The notes beneath the pieces are model-generated. The model did no database searches and was not told the DNA's origin. It saw nothing but the letters and a program-made list of their open reading frames with translations. This document shows, one piece after another, positions 22,834-31,778 of a stretch of 37,897 nt of DNA (within the stretch, counting starts at the first letter, position 1; every line of letters begins with the position of its first letter). The stretch is from the IMG/VR virus record IMGVR_UViG_3300043427_001251, positions 1-37,897 of that record. The stretch is one strand, 5' to 3'. Both the position numbers and the translations under genes were made by a program. Source of the DNA: a virus.

Positions 22834-25218
22834 TTATATTCCTAACCCTTCACCCAAATCAGGCAATACTTCCGTAATATCACCAGCTCTCTGACCAAAT
22901 TGTCTCGTGGCAACTAAACTCACACCCTTGACTCTTGAATAAGTTCCGGCCGTTCGTGGGCCAGTGGTTGCAACATTTAAAGTTTTTAAATAAAGATTTG
23001 CACGAATCAAACGACCTTGTAAGTTACTTGGAACAACATAATAAGACCCTTGGTCTCCTGGCTGATTTGTTCTACTTGAATAATAGTCATTGGTTGCAAT
23101 ATTACCTAAAGTTCGTTCAAATACCGTGTATTCTGTTGCGTTTGCAAAACCATCGTAGTAATATGTACCTTGACTTGGAGATGAATACCCATATGGACCA
23201 TTAGTTACAGAGCCCGTATTTGGAATTTGTAGTGTCATTTTGCAAGTTCCTTGAACATATCCAACTGAACCAGTAAAACCAGTCGCTTGCCTATGAGTTA
23301 ACTGACTAAACGCATATAATAGTCTATTTTCACCCGGCATTAACTGAAAGTAATATTCTGCCACTTTTGTTTCAACCGAACCGGTCCACTCATATTCAGT
23401 ATAATCCGAAATAATTTGTCTACCATTATTTCTTGCGTCTATAATACCAACATTCGTATCAAACAAAGTGTAAAAGTCACCATCCAATAGTCGTTGGATA
23501 AGAACGCTTGAACCTGTAATTTGTCCATTTGATTTTAGTGCAAGTTTTGGAACGGATACTGATGCGGATGTATCAAATTGTGATGAACTTATTGCAGTTG
23601 GGGTTACAACAAACCCACCAATCACAGCTTCATTATCTTTTGGATTAAGATGGAAAAATGATGAACTAATTTCTATGTTACCATTTGAACCACTAACAAA
23701 TTGAGTGGCTTCGGTTCCAATAAAGAAATCATCGGTGATTACCTGCAAATTACCACCACCTGCGGTTGTAAAGAAGAAACTTGAACTACCACCCTCCGAC
23801 ACCATTTCCATTCCTACACCAGGGTATTGGTCTACTCCAATTTGTAAATTACCACTACCACTCCAAATAAGAAATCCACCCGGCCCTTTACCAAGTGATG
23901 CTGATGTAAATCCTTGGTATCCAACCGATTTTAGATATCCACTTGATTGGCCGGACATTTCAATGCCAGTTCCAATTGCGTTTCCAATATGGAATGAGCC
24001 GGTGATTAAGGATTGGTCACCTGCAATGTATACGTTACCGCCCGTAAATACAACATCTGATTTAACAAGTTCGGTTTCTGACTTCACACCATCAACATTT
24101 AAAAATTGTAATTTTAAAGTCTTTGGGTCGTTTAGTTGTTCGGTTGGAATTGGAACTTTAAATGATACTGATTCTGTAGCACTAACCAAGTTGTTTGATA
24201 TCAATTGATATTCAGCCGAAGTTAATCCTTGTGATTTTAGTAAGGTGTTAACTGAATGAACCCTACCTACAATAGGGTCAAGGTTAGTTAAAGTTATATT
24301 TGCAACAGCAACTTGATTTTGAGTTTGTGTATCAGATGCGGTTGAGTAATACTCTACATTTACATTTATAGTTCCATCAGAATACTCATATGTGTGAATG
24401 GACCCATTTGTTCTATTATCACTTTGAGTTAGTGGATTTTCTATTCTTAAAATAGAAATGGATGGAACTGAACTAATACTTGCAGTAAATGTAGTTGGTT
24501 GTGATTGACCACCACCCAATCTTGGAAATAAAGTAGTGGACAAATTACCATAAACAATACCACCAACCATTTGACCCTCAAACGCATCACCATTTTCATA
24601 TTCAAGTGATACAGTATTTCCAAATGTAGATTTCTTATAATAAACATCCGAATTGGTGATGGTCTTAACTAATTGATTATTTGATACTACTTTATTAGTG
24701 AATGTATCAACACTTGAAGATAGTGTTAGTCTTGGTAAACTATCTGTCCTAAATACAATCTTACCATTTGATGGTTTGTTTGGTGCAAACGAAACTTTAC
24801 GTCTCCACCTTATATTTGGAACCTTTTTGAAATCAGTAGGAACTTGTTTACCATCCGATGTAGTTGATAAGGTTCCAAGCAAGACTATCTCACCAATACC
24901 CTTACCATTATCGTACTTGTCGTTTCTATCACCATAAACCCAAATAGAAATTAAACGAGAGTCATCTTTTTCTCTATGATTTGGAATCTCCCAATATACC
25001 GGCGTTCCATTTGGGTCTAATACCTCAATAAAGATTTGAGTGTTGGGTTCAAATACATTTGGGTTCGTTTTGATACGAAGTAGGTTCTTACCCTCACCCA
25101 AGTATTCTGGAAACTCTACAATAGAAAAATACTCATCAGATGTTGCTGATGAGTCTTCTACTAAAACTCTATATTTGGATAGATTTTGTTTTGACTTTAT
25201 TTTGAGTTCCAAACCCAT
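22834..25218 (-). CDS. Large tail fibre/baseplate-like structural protein
   Basis: A 794-residue protein, mostly beta in character, rich in Ser, Thr, Gly and Asn. The N-terminal 250 residues appear globular, with IFIEVLDPNGTPVYWEI and IRWRRKVSFAPNKPSNGKIVFR segments. The middle (about 400-560) has short Gly/Ser repeats such as TGSFHIGNAIGTG and SGSGNLQIGVDQYPG, like the shafts of phage fibres. The C-terminal 200 residues form another globular part rich in Tyr. No enzymatic motif is seen. Virion attachment is inferred from composition and from its place between fibre genes and head genes. The ATG has a GGAG site and a promoter-like box. Confidence 0.65.
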   Translation of the reverse strand: MGLELKIKSKQNLSKYRVLVEDSSATSDEYFSIVEFPEYLGEGKNLLRIKTNPNVFEPNTQIFIEVLDPNGTPVYWEIPNHREKDDSRLISIWVYGDRNDKYDNGKGIGEIVLLGTLSTTSDGKQVPTDFKKVPNIRWRRKVSFAPNKPSNGKIVFRTDSLPRLTLSSSVDTFTNKVVSNNQLVKTITNSDVYYKKSTFGNTVSLEYENGDAFEGQMVGGIVYGNLSTTLFPRLGGGQSQPTTFTASISSVPSISILRIENPLTQSDNRTNGSIHTYEYSDGTINVNVEYYSTASDTQTQNQVAVANITLTNLDPIVGRVHSVNTLLKSQGLTSAEYQLISNNLVSATESVSFKVPIPTEQLNDPKTLKLQFLNVDGVKSETELVKSDVVFTGGNVYIAGDQSLITGSFHIGNAIGTGIEMSGQSSGYLKSVGYQGFTSASLGKGPGGFLIWSGSGNLQIGVDQYPGVGMEMVSEGGSSSFFFTTAGGGNLQVITDDFFIGTEATQFVSGSNGNIEISSSFFHLNPKDNEAVIGGFVVTPTAISSSQFDTSASVSVPKLALKSNGQITGSSVLIQRLLDGDFYTLFDTNVGIIDARNNGRQIISDYTEYEWTGSVETKVAEYYFQLMPGENRLLYAFSQLTHRQATGFTGSVGYVQGTCKMTLQIPNTGSVTNGPYGYSSPSQGTYYYDGFANATEYTVFERTLGNIATNDYYSSRTNQPGDQGSYYVVPSNLQGRLIRANLYLKTLNVATTGPRTAGTYSRVKGVSLVATRQFGQRAGDITEVLPDLGEGLGI

Positions 25219-25233
25219 TAACTACTCCATTTC

Positions 25234-28200
25234 TTATAAATATCTTATAGATGAAAACCCTTTGATTTTATTGATGTCAATAATGAAATCTACCATATCC
25301 CTCGTTTTATCAATGTGCGAAATGGTGATTATAAAATCAAACTGCGTCTTTAGATAATCAAATAATAAATAGAGTGAGTTGAAGTTGTCCGTGTCTAATG
25401 ACCCAAATCCCTCATCAATTGCAATAAAGTTTGGTCTTGGTAAATTAGACACATTTATCAAAGCAGTTCGGATTGCGATAGATGAAATGAATTTTTCCAT
25501 ACCACTTGTAAGTTCTAATGGCCAGTATTCAGCATCACCATATGCAATATACGAATTGATGTTTTTACCATCCGTATTCAATAGGATTTGGAAATCTACA
25601 ATAGGTGAAAGGATGTTGTTAATTTCCATTTCTAATTTTGGAAGAACCTCTGAAATAAGATTGTAAGGAATACCATCTCTCTTTACACACTTGAGGTAAT
25701 ATTCATACCCATCGTATTTCATTTCCATACCACGAAGTTTTTCCAAAGACTGATGAACATTCTCAATGGTTTTTTCAGCTACCTTAATTTCTGAATTGAT
25801 ATTCATTAACTCATTGGTAGTTTCTTTGATAGACTCTTCAATTTCAGTTCGTTTACCTTTTAAAGATTGTATCTTTTCCTTTACCAATTTGTTATGCTCT
25901 ACCGCTTGTTGTTGGTTCTTGGCTTTTTGAATATCAATCTCTAAATTTTTAATAGAGGTATCATAGTCCTTAACAAGCGATAAACACGACTCATACGAAC
26001 GACTGACCTTTAACCATTCCTTTTCCAATTTAGAAGAAGTTTCGGAAAGGTCATCCCAAAGCTTTAGCTCTTTGGTCACATCATTTTGATTTCGTAGGGT
26101 CATTACATCCATACGTTTGGTTACCAAGTCAGTATATTCATTACCCAATTTTTTCAACTCATCTTCAAGGGTTTGGGCTTGTTTTGCAAATGGTGTGTTT
26201 TTATTACTTACACAATGGTCACAATTATCATCAAAGGTAAGAGACCCAATACCATCCAAGTGTTTTTTAGCGTGAACCATTTGAGATTCCAACTTATCAA
26301 GTTGAACTCCCATTTCATTAAACTTATTATTGTAAGTTTTGTATTGTTCATTTTTTTCTTTTAAGTCATCAATGTTTAAATTGGACATCTTTGACTCAAC
26401 ATCTTGTTGTTTTGTTTCTATACTTTTAAGCTCCGAAAGATTTACACCACATTCGGTATCTTGTCTTTTTCGTTGCTTGTTAAGTGACTCTAAATGTGTT
26501 TCTAATTGTTCCACATCACCAACATCATCAACGGGCTTTAAACTACCAACTTCAAACTCAATCTTTGTGTTGATTGAATCTCGCTGAGAATCCAATTTAA
26601 GACGCTTATCTTCTAATTCGGTTAAAGAACCTGTAATGGATGTTAAAGTCTCCTCAGCGTCAGCTAATTGGGTCGGTAGGTCTTGATTCTTATAATCCTT
26701 TAGAAGAGCAGATAATTCTTTGATTTCTTCACTTGCAATTTGGTAAAGAGATTCAAATACATCCATATCCAAGAATTGAGCAAGTAGTTCTTTTCTTTCC
26801 TTTTGTGACTTGTCAATAAACCCTGTATTGTTTGATTGAGTGGACATTGCTGTAAGGATGAAGTCATCATATGTTCCCACATACTCACGGATAATAAAGT
26901 TGGTGTCTCTTCGTTGTTCTCCATTAAGAGATTCCATCACACCATTTTCTATTTTGTAAAAGTTTGTATCTACCTTTACAGTCCCCCTCTTTGGAGATTT
27001 CTTTGCACTTCGTTCAATCACATAGTCAACCCCATTCAGGTCAAAAGTAAATTTACAATCAAACGAATTTTTAGAGTAGTTCATCACATCCTCAGCCTTT
27101 GAGGTTCGTGAACACTTATCAAAGATACAAAACGAAAGAGCATCCCAAAGAGTTGACTTACCACTTGCGTTTGGTGCAAAGATTCCATAAGCACCTTTCA
27201 TATTGCTGAAGTCAATAATATTGTTTGCTCCATATGAAAACATATTTGAGAACTCAAATGTTTTTGGAACCCAAGTAGAATTCAGTTTGATAGTGTGACT
27301 ACCCAACTTAGCATTGAGGTCGGTGTTGATTCCCTTTACAACACTCATTTGGTCTTCAGTCAAATGTTCGGTATCGGAAAGGTACTCTTCAATCAATTTA
27401 TTCTGATATGCAACATCACGAACATTTTGAAGAACAATCTTTTCACTTTCGTTAGAATCCTTACGAGTAATAACTTTTTGAACCGTAAGTTCTTGTACTT
27501 GTCTACCCTTCTTTAATTCTGCAATCAGTTTGTTTAGGTCAGCAGCTTTGGTGTTTTTAACACGAATTCTCATTCGTGGTTTTTGTGGAATCGGTGAGTT
27601 AGATACAATCTTACCATTCTCAACATCAACAGTCACATACCCATATGGATTTTTAATCTGAACGAATTCGTTTGTTTTTGTATCAACATCCCATACCAAG
27701 ATTCCGTGTTCTGGAAATACCGATTCGGCGTGATTCTGCATAATCAAAGAGCCAGGATACTTAATCCACTCATTACCTAATACACCATTGTTTGGTTTGT
27801 GAATATCGCCAAGAAGAACAATATCATATCCCTTGAAATTATCTACAAGAACTTTTTTGTTTTCAATTACAAACCCAAACTCGGTAACAATTTTATCAAC
27901 CGCTCCGTGAAATAATGCAATCTTATGGTCACACCCCTCAACATCAACCGGTGTTGGGAACCCCGGTGATTCATCAAATACCGACTGATGATAGAACGAA
28001 CAATTACCAATCTTCCAAACACCCGTATCACGAAGATAGTATAGATTATCAAGTTTCAACGCATTTACAATAGGTTGTAAAGCGTCCATACGAGATGGGT
28101 TGTTTAGATTAGCATCGTGGTTGCCAGGAATTACAATAGTTGGAAGTAGGTCTGATAAACGAGTAAAGAACTCTTGCGTTAAATCTACTACTTCGGGTGA

Positions 28201-28404
28201 CATATCGGTTTTAGCGTGGACAATATCACCAGCAACTACGATGATGTCGTTTTCCGACATTGTGGACAAAATATACCCATAAAGTTGGGAAAACACATCA
28301 CGATACTCGGAGTGTCTTTTTAGGTTTCTAATGTGGACATCTGCGATATGGTAAATCTTACCAATCTTTTCTATACCAATATTAAGAGTTTTAACTTTAC
28401 TCAT
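25234..28404 (-). CDS. Fused gp47-gp46-like (SbcD-SbcC/Mre11-Rad50) recombination nuclease
   Basis: One 1056-residue protein joins two proteins that are separate in T4 and bacteria. Residues 1-340 are a calcineurin-like nuclease of the Mre11/SbcD/gp47 type: ADVHIRN (21-27), AGDIVH (58-63), GNHDAN (94-99), FHGAVD (165-170) and GDIHKPN (199-205). From about 380 follows a Rad50/SbcC/gp46 ATPase: Walker A FAPNASGKST (409-418), a coiled coil with zinc-hook CDHC (728-731), signature LTSGMEKF (965-972) and Walker B FIAIDEG (993-999). The complex resects DNA ends for recombination-dependent replication. All key motifs appear intact, so it is probably functional. It overlaps the primase gene (ATGA). 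Confidence 0.93.
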   Translation of the reverse strand: MSKVKTLNIGIEKIGKIYHIADVHIRNLKRHSEYRDVFSQLYGYILSTMSENDIIVVAGDIVHAKTDMSPEVVDLTQEFFTRLSDLLPTIVIPGNHDANLNNPSRMDALQPIVNALKLDNLYYLRDTGVWKIGNCSFYHQSVFDESPGFPTPVDVEGCDHKIALFHGAVDKIVTEFGFVIENKKVLVDNFKGYDIVLLGDIHKPNNGVLGNEWIKYPGSLIMQNHAESVFPEHGILVWDVDTKTNEFVQIKNPYGYVTVDVENGKIVSNSPIPQKPRMRIRVKNTKAADLNKLIAELKKGRQVQELTVQKVITRKDSNESEKIVLQNVRDVAYQNKLIEEYLSDTEHLTEDQMSVVKGINTDLNAKLGSHTIKLNSTWVPKTFEFSNMFSYGANNIIDFSNMKGAYGIFAPNASGKSTLWDALSFCIFDKCSRTSKAEDVMNYSKNSFDCKFTFDLNGVDYVIERSAKKSPKRGTVKVDTNFYKIENGVMESLNGEQRRDTNFIIREYVGTYDDFILTAMSTQSNNTGFIDKSQKERKELLAQFLDMDVFESLYQIASEEIKELSALLKDYKNQDLPTQLADAEETLTSITGSLTELEDKRLKLDSQRDSINTKIEFEVGSLKPVDDVGDVEQLETHLESLNKQRKRQDTECGVNLSELKSIETKQQDVESKMSNLNIDDLKEKNEQYKTYNNKFNEMGVQLDKLESQMVHAKKHLDGIGSLTFDDNCDHCVSNKNTPFAKQAQTLEDELKKLGNEYTDLVTKRMDVMTLRNQNDVTKELKLWDDLSETSSKLEKEWLKVSRSYESCLSLVKDYDTSIKNLEIDIQKAKNQQQAVEHNKLVKEKIQSLKGKRTEIEESIKETTNELMNINSEIKVAEKTIENVHQSLEKLRGMEMKYDGYEYYLKCVKRDGIPYNLISEVLPKLEMEINNILSPIVDFQILLNTDGKNINSYIAYGDAEYWPLELTSGMEKFISSIAIRTALINVSNLPRPNFIAIDEGFGSLDTDNFNSLYLLFDYLKTQFDFIITISHIDKTRDMVDFIIDINKIKGFSSIRYL
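25235..25242 (-). promoter_or_regulatory. Putative late promoter box TATTTATA for the fibre gene at 25218
   Basis: Minus strand AGATATTTATAAG overlaps the nuclease stop codon and ends 16 bases before the ATG at 25218. A GGAG ribosome site lies between them. A second, weaker copy is inside the nuclease coding region at 25374-25381. Confidence 0.5.
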
Positions 28405-29336
28405 AAGCCGTTCATCTTCAACTCAACCAACCTTCGGAGTGTTAAGGGTGGTGTATTGTAAATAAGTTTATTTATATTTTCATATCCCATTTCAGATGGG
28501 TCTTTATCTTTTAACTCCACTAAATACGTTTCAATTCCATACGATACAAACTTTTCAGCCAATCCTATGGAATTTTTTATAGCATCCGAATCTAAACAAA
28601 TATACAACTTTTTTACCAATTTTCCAAGTATTTTCTTTTCAAGGTTTGGTTGTATTGATTTACCGAAAAGCGGTATAGCATTTCTTCTAATTGAAATAGC
28701 GTCAAACGCACCCTCACATAGGATAATAGGAGTATCCCAATTCACTAACAAATCAAACCCAACTATATCTTTGGAAACCTTTGGATTTTTGTGTTTAAAC
28801 TTTGTATCATAAAATGACCTACCAACAAAGTAGTTTAACTTACCACGCTCATCATAGGATGGGATGATAATTTTATTGTCGTATTCACCACCCTCACAAT
28901 ATCCAATATTGTATTTAACAATATCTTCAGCACGAACCCCACGATTTAACAAGTAATTCATAGCGTGTTTCCATTTGATGGAATCTGACTTTTGGTAAAG
29001 TGGTTTGAATTCTTTTGGGAGTTCTACTTGTTCTACAATTTCAGTAGTTTCATACTCACTTGCATATCGGTTGACCTTGCTGAAGATTGAATTGTATTCA
29101 TCCCAAGTTTGTTTGGATACACGAAGTTTTTTGAAAAGGGATTTAATAGTTCTACCCTTCTCATCAGAAATCCAACAATGCCAAGGATTTTCTCCTTTGG
29201 AATTTAATCGTATATTGATTTCTAATTTTCTCTTGTAGTGGTCTACAAATGGAGAATAGAACGAGTAATTGTCGCCCGAAGTTTTCTTGGACTTACCAAG
29301 AATTGATTCTAAAAGTGATAATAGTCTTTCCTCCAT
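28401..29336 (-). CDS. DNA primase, TOPRIM type (T4 gp61-like)
   Basis: A 311-residue primase-like protein. The TOPRIM domain shows ILCEGAFDA (Glu208) and YICLDSDA (Asp249, Asp251), the metal-binding acids of DnaG-type primases. An IGYCEGGEYDNKIIIP stretch before it matches the RNA-polymerase-like basic region seen in this family. The N-terminal 60 residues replace the usual zinc finger; PWHCWISDEKG keeps one Cys but no full Cys4 or Cys3His set. In T4 gp61 makes RNA primers with helicase gp41, which is not in this window. The gene lies in a recombination and replication cluster with endonuclease I and gp46/47. Confidence 0.85.
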   Translation of the reverse strand: MEERLLSLLESILGKSKKTSGDNYSFYSPFVDHYKRKLEINIRLNSKGENPWHCWISDEKGRTIKSLFKKLRVSKQTWDEYNSIFSKVNRYASEYETTEIVEQVELPKEFKPLYQKSDSIKWKHAMNYLLNRGVRAEDIVKYNIGYCEGGEYDNKIIIPSYDERGKLNYFVGRSFYDTKFKHKNPKVSKDIVGFDLLVNWDTPIILCEGAFDAISIRRNAIPLFGKSIQPNLEKKILGKLVKKLYICLDSDAIKNSIGLAEKFVSYGIETYLVELKDKDPSEMGYENINKLIYNTPPLTLRRLVELKMNGL

Positions 29337-29356
29337 ACCACTAATATACGAAATAT

Positions 29357-29785
29357 TTATGAGAAATCAAAGAAATTTTGTTTTGGATTCTCATCTATCC
29401 ATTCTCGCGGAACTTCTTTCTTTGCCCACTTGAATCCGTGTTTTTCACACCATTGAGCATAAGTAGTTTTTGAACCCTTATAAATTTTACCATTTGGAGA
29501 TTGAAGGATAAATCTCAAATCCATTTCAGGATGTTGTTCTTTTACTAACAAATGTTTTTTTCTATCTTCCGGCAAGAACCACCCCTTTGATTCAATATAA
29601 ATTCCATTTGGTAATTTAAAATCAGGTTTGTAGGTGTGGTGTGATGCTGGGATGGTATATGGGATTTCGTGTTTCTCATACTCACCATCAATTCCTTGAA
29701 TTCGTAACTGCTCGTTTATCCTATCTTCAAGACCTGACTTATGTCCTTTGGTCTTTTGGATATGGCTCCAATTTCCTTTTGCCAT
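29357..29785 (-). CDS. Holliday-junction resolvase, T7 endonuclease I type
   Basis: A 142-residue protein matching T7 gp3 endonuclease I along its length (149 residues in T7). It has SGLEDRINEQL, IPASHHTYKPDF, LPNGIYIESKG, DRKKHLLVKEQHPE and YAQWCEKHG segments. The catalytic residues Glu20, Asp55, Glu65 and Lys67 occur at the same numbers as in T7, and Glu35 is also kept. The enzyme cuts four-way and branched DNA, clearing branches before packaging. T4 uses endonuclease VII (gp49) for this job, so this is a mosaic exchange. It begins a three-gene recombination/replication group with primase and gp47-46. Confidence 0.95.
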   Translation of the reverse strand: MAKGNWSHIQKTKGHKSGLEDRINEQLRIQGIDGEYEKHEIPYTIPASHHTYKPDFKLPNGIYIESKGWFLPEDRKKHLLVKEQHPEMDLRFILQSPNGKIYKGSKTTYAQWCEKHGFKWAKKEVPREWIDENPKQNFFDFS

Positions 29786-29802
29786 AACTTTTTTTATTTT
29801 TA

Positions 29803-30834
29803 TTATGATACTTGAGTTAGCGTTGCTATTACCGATGGTATTGATGGAATATTACCCGAAGGAGCCACATAAGGTATACTTACGTTAATGTCATCGGATT
29901 GCCAGACTATTTCTATATAATCATTAGCATTAAATGTATCTACAAAGTTCCAAGCCGCAACAAATCTACCAGAACCACCCGCGTCTTTTAATATATCAAG
30001 TGAGGTAGCAGAGTCTGGTATGTTAAGTCCGTTTTTCTTAAACCATATATAAACCGTATCTACACCATTATCACTTTTTTCTAATTGAGCGGAAAATTGT
30101 AAGTTATAAACACCGGCACCAGATACTTTCATTCTACTACCACTTACTACACTTACACCATTAGATGTAACTAAAGTTTCCAACATCATAGAACGTGACA
30201 CATTACCTACGGGATTATATTGTGATGCTGTGGAATAAAATGAACCATAGAATCCAAAATTAGTTTTTGTGTATAAAGAAGATGTAGGAATTGTTGTTGT
30301 TCTATTATTAGAATTACCTATCCACATATAACCTGATTGTAAAGAAGCGGTAAATGAACCTGAAAAGTCAACTGAACCTGTTGTTATAGTGTTTCCAATC
30401 CTATTATAACTACCTACTTGAGTTAAACTTCCCGAAATATATTGGAATGACCCCGTTTCAGCGATAAACGAGTTACCGGGTTCAACCAATCTCATACCAC
30501 CAGCGGATACTAAAATATTACCACCTTCATTTGATAGAGATGTGTTTGGGTCTCCCGGCACATCACTTGCAATGTTAATAGAACCAGAAGATACGAATAA
30601 ATCACCAAATGGAAATTCTGCAGTTCCTAAACTTGAACCACTTGGAGTTGATGGAACTATGGGACCCGATATAACAATACCACTTGCAGTAAGTGGAGCA
30701 TTATAATTTCTAATTGGAGTTGCAATATCACCAACGAGTGTTTTTTTAGTTTCACCACCATTTACAATAGGTAGAGCATCAGCAAGAACCGGGTCGGTTA
30801 ATCTTGTTAAATCCGTTATTTTCTTATCAGCCAT
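29803..30834 (-). CDS. Virion fibre-like structural protein
   Basis: A 343-residue protein that starts MADKKITDLTRLTDPVLADALPIVNG, a beginning typical of phage fibre or neck-appendage proteins. Gly/Ser/Thr-rich beta repeats (SGSINIASD, TGSFQYISGS) form a shaft-like middle. The last 130 residues (YNLQFSAQLEKSDNGVDTVYIWFKKNG, WNFVDTFNANDYIEIVW) look like a compact C1q/TNF-like beta-sandwich head. Such heads trimerise and bind receptors in other fibres; this is by resemblance only. The start overlaps the upstream stop (TAATG). A promoter-like box lies inside the preceding gene. Confidence 0.65.
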   Translation of the reverse strand: MADKKITDLTRLTDPVLADALPIVNGGETKKTLVGDIATPIRNYNAPLTASGIVISGPIVPSTPSGSSLGTAEFPFGDLFVSSGSINIASDVPGDPNTSLSNEGGNILVSAGGMRLVEPGNSFIAETGSFQYISGSLTQVGSYNRIGNTITTGSVDFSGSFTASLQSGYMWIGNSNNRTTTIPTSSLYTKTNFGFYGSFYSTASQYNPVGNVSRSMMLETLVTSNGVSVVSGSRMKVSGAGVYNLQFSAQLEKSDNGVDTVYIWFKKNGLNIPDSATSLDILKDAGGSGRFVAAWNFVDTFNANDYIEIVWQSDDINVSIPYVAPSGNIPSIPSVIATLTQVS

Positions 30835-31067
30835 TACAAAAGTATCCTATCGTTGTTTTCTTGTAATAAATAGTCATTATTTTCTTGTAATAAAAACCCG
30901 GAATCTTGAGTGGATGATTCAAACGGACTACCACTTCTTCTATGAGATTGTTGTCTTAATATAAATTCTTGTTGATTTTGCAACAAAACCATATTGTATT
31001 GACGCACCATTTCATTTAAAGACATTTTGTCTTTATTTTCATTATAGTATTGTGTCCAATTTTTCAT
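30834..31067 (-). CDS. Small Gln/Asn-rich protein with LLQENND repeat
   Basis: A 77-residue protein. The first half is helical (MKNWTQYYNENKDKMSLNEM), followed by a Gln/Arg-rich stretch. The C-terminus has two tandem LLQENND units ending in ILL. It lies between a LamG-like protein and a fibre gene, with tight spacing on both sides, so it is probably a small virion or assembly factor such as a fibre chaperone. I do not recognise a characterised family. The start ATG is reached one base after the stop of the preceding gene. Confidence 0.55.
   Translation of the reverse strand: MKNWTQYYNENKDKMSLNEMVRQYNMVLLQNQQEFILRQQSHRRSGSPFESSTQDSGFLLQENNDYLLQENNDRILL
30856..30894 (-). repeat. Direct repeat encoding LLQENND twice
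   Basis: The 15-base word ttttcttgtaataaa occurs at 30856-30870 and 30880-30894, 24 bases apart, in frame (one unit = 8 residues). Confidence 0.85.
30865..30872 (-). promoter_or_regulatory. Promoter-like box TATTTATT inside the small repeat gene
   Basis: Minus strand CTATTTATTACAAG, 30 bases upstream of the ATG at 30834. It matches the TAYTTATW box, but it is part of the coding repeat and may be chance. Confidence 0.3.
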
Positions 31068-31068
31068 T

Positions 31069-31776
31069 TTAAGGAACTAATAGTAATTTAGTATATCCAT
31101 CACCAATAGCTTGTGTGTTAGACCCACCATATGGATTTGCATTTGCCGTTGCTGTTAAAGCTGATGTTGGGACTGTGAAATCTCCAGTATAAACTGCTAA
31201 TCCTTTGACCCAGCGGAAGTTTGTTAAATATCCAATTAAAGCAGCGCCGGTTGATTTTGTGGTTTCATTTCCCACAGTAAGTTCGGTGCTCGTATTGGTT
31301 ATATTATTTGTATCGGTTATTTGACTACCCAATTGGGTTCCATTTTTATAAACTTTTGTAACTCCACTACCTCTTACCACAGCCCAATGTACCCACGAAT
31401 TTAAAATTGTTCCAGCTGAATTTGAATACCTAAATCCTCCGTTTGCCCAGTAGTAAAAAGTACCACCCTCAATACTAACTGCGATGGGAGCGGTTGAGTA
31501 ATTTCCAACTGAAAATGGTCTTGGAAAACTTCCTGTTGATGTCTGATAGCTAAACCATTCTATTGTAAAGTCTGCCGTACCTGGAGCCCAATCACTACTT
31601 GCTACCAAACTAATAAAGCTGTTTACCGATGAACTAAACTGATAGGAATTACCACCGCCGGAAAATGGACTTTGAACTGCTGTTGTTACAGCCGACCCAA
31701 AAGTCAAAGTTGGATTCACAAAAGAACCACCATTGTTTGTTATTGTTGTAAATCCATTTGTAAATGTGATAGCCAT
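31069..31776 (-). CDS. LamG/concanavalin-A-like lectin-fold virion protein
   Basis: A 235-residue protein that is almost one single LamG-like (concanavalin A-like) jelly-roll. Characteristic segments are DFTIEWFSYQ, SWVHWAVVRGSGVTKVYKNGTQLG and ELTVGNETT...GYLTNFRWVKGLAVYTGDF. These domains bind glycans, often with calcium, and occur on phage fibres, where they contact host surface sugars. There is no signal peptide or catalytic motif. The ATG lies two bases after the stop of the preceding LamG-containing gene. It probably contributes to host recognition; that is inferred. Confidence 0.8.
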   Translation of the reverse strand: MAITFTNGFTTITNNGGSFVNPTLTFGSAVTTAVQSPFSGGGNSYQFSSSVNSFISLVASSDWAPGTADFTIEWFSYQTSTGSFPRPFSVGNYSTAPIAVSIEGGTFYYWANGGFRYSNSAGTILNSWVHWAVVRGSGVTKVYKNGTQLGSQITDTNNITNTSTELTVGNETTKSTGAALIGYLTNFRWVKGLAVYTGDFTVPTSALTATANANPYGGSNTQAIGDGYTKLLLVP

Positions 31777-31778
31777 AC

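Noticed and set aside
25234-28404. Possible sequencing error joining separate gp47 and gp46 genes
   Set aside because: The frame runs through a plausible linker without stop, all motifs on both sides are intact and no leftover start/stop signals are obvious at the joint. Raw reads would be needed to be certain.
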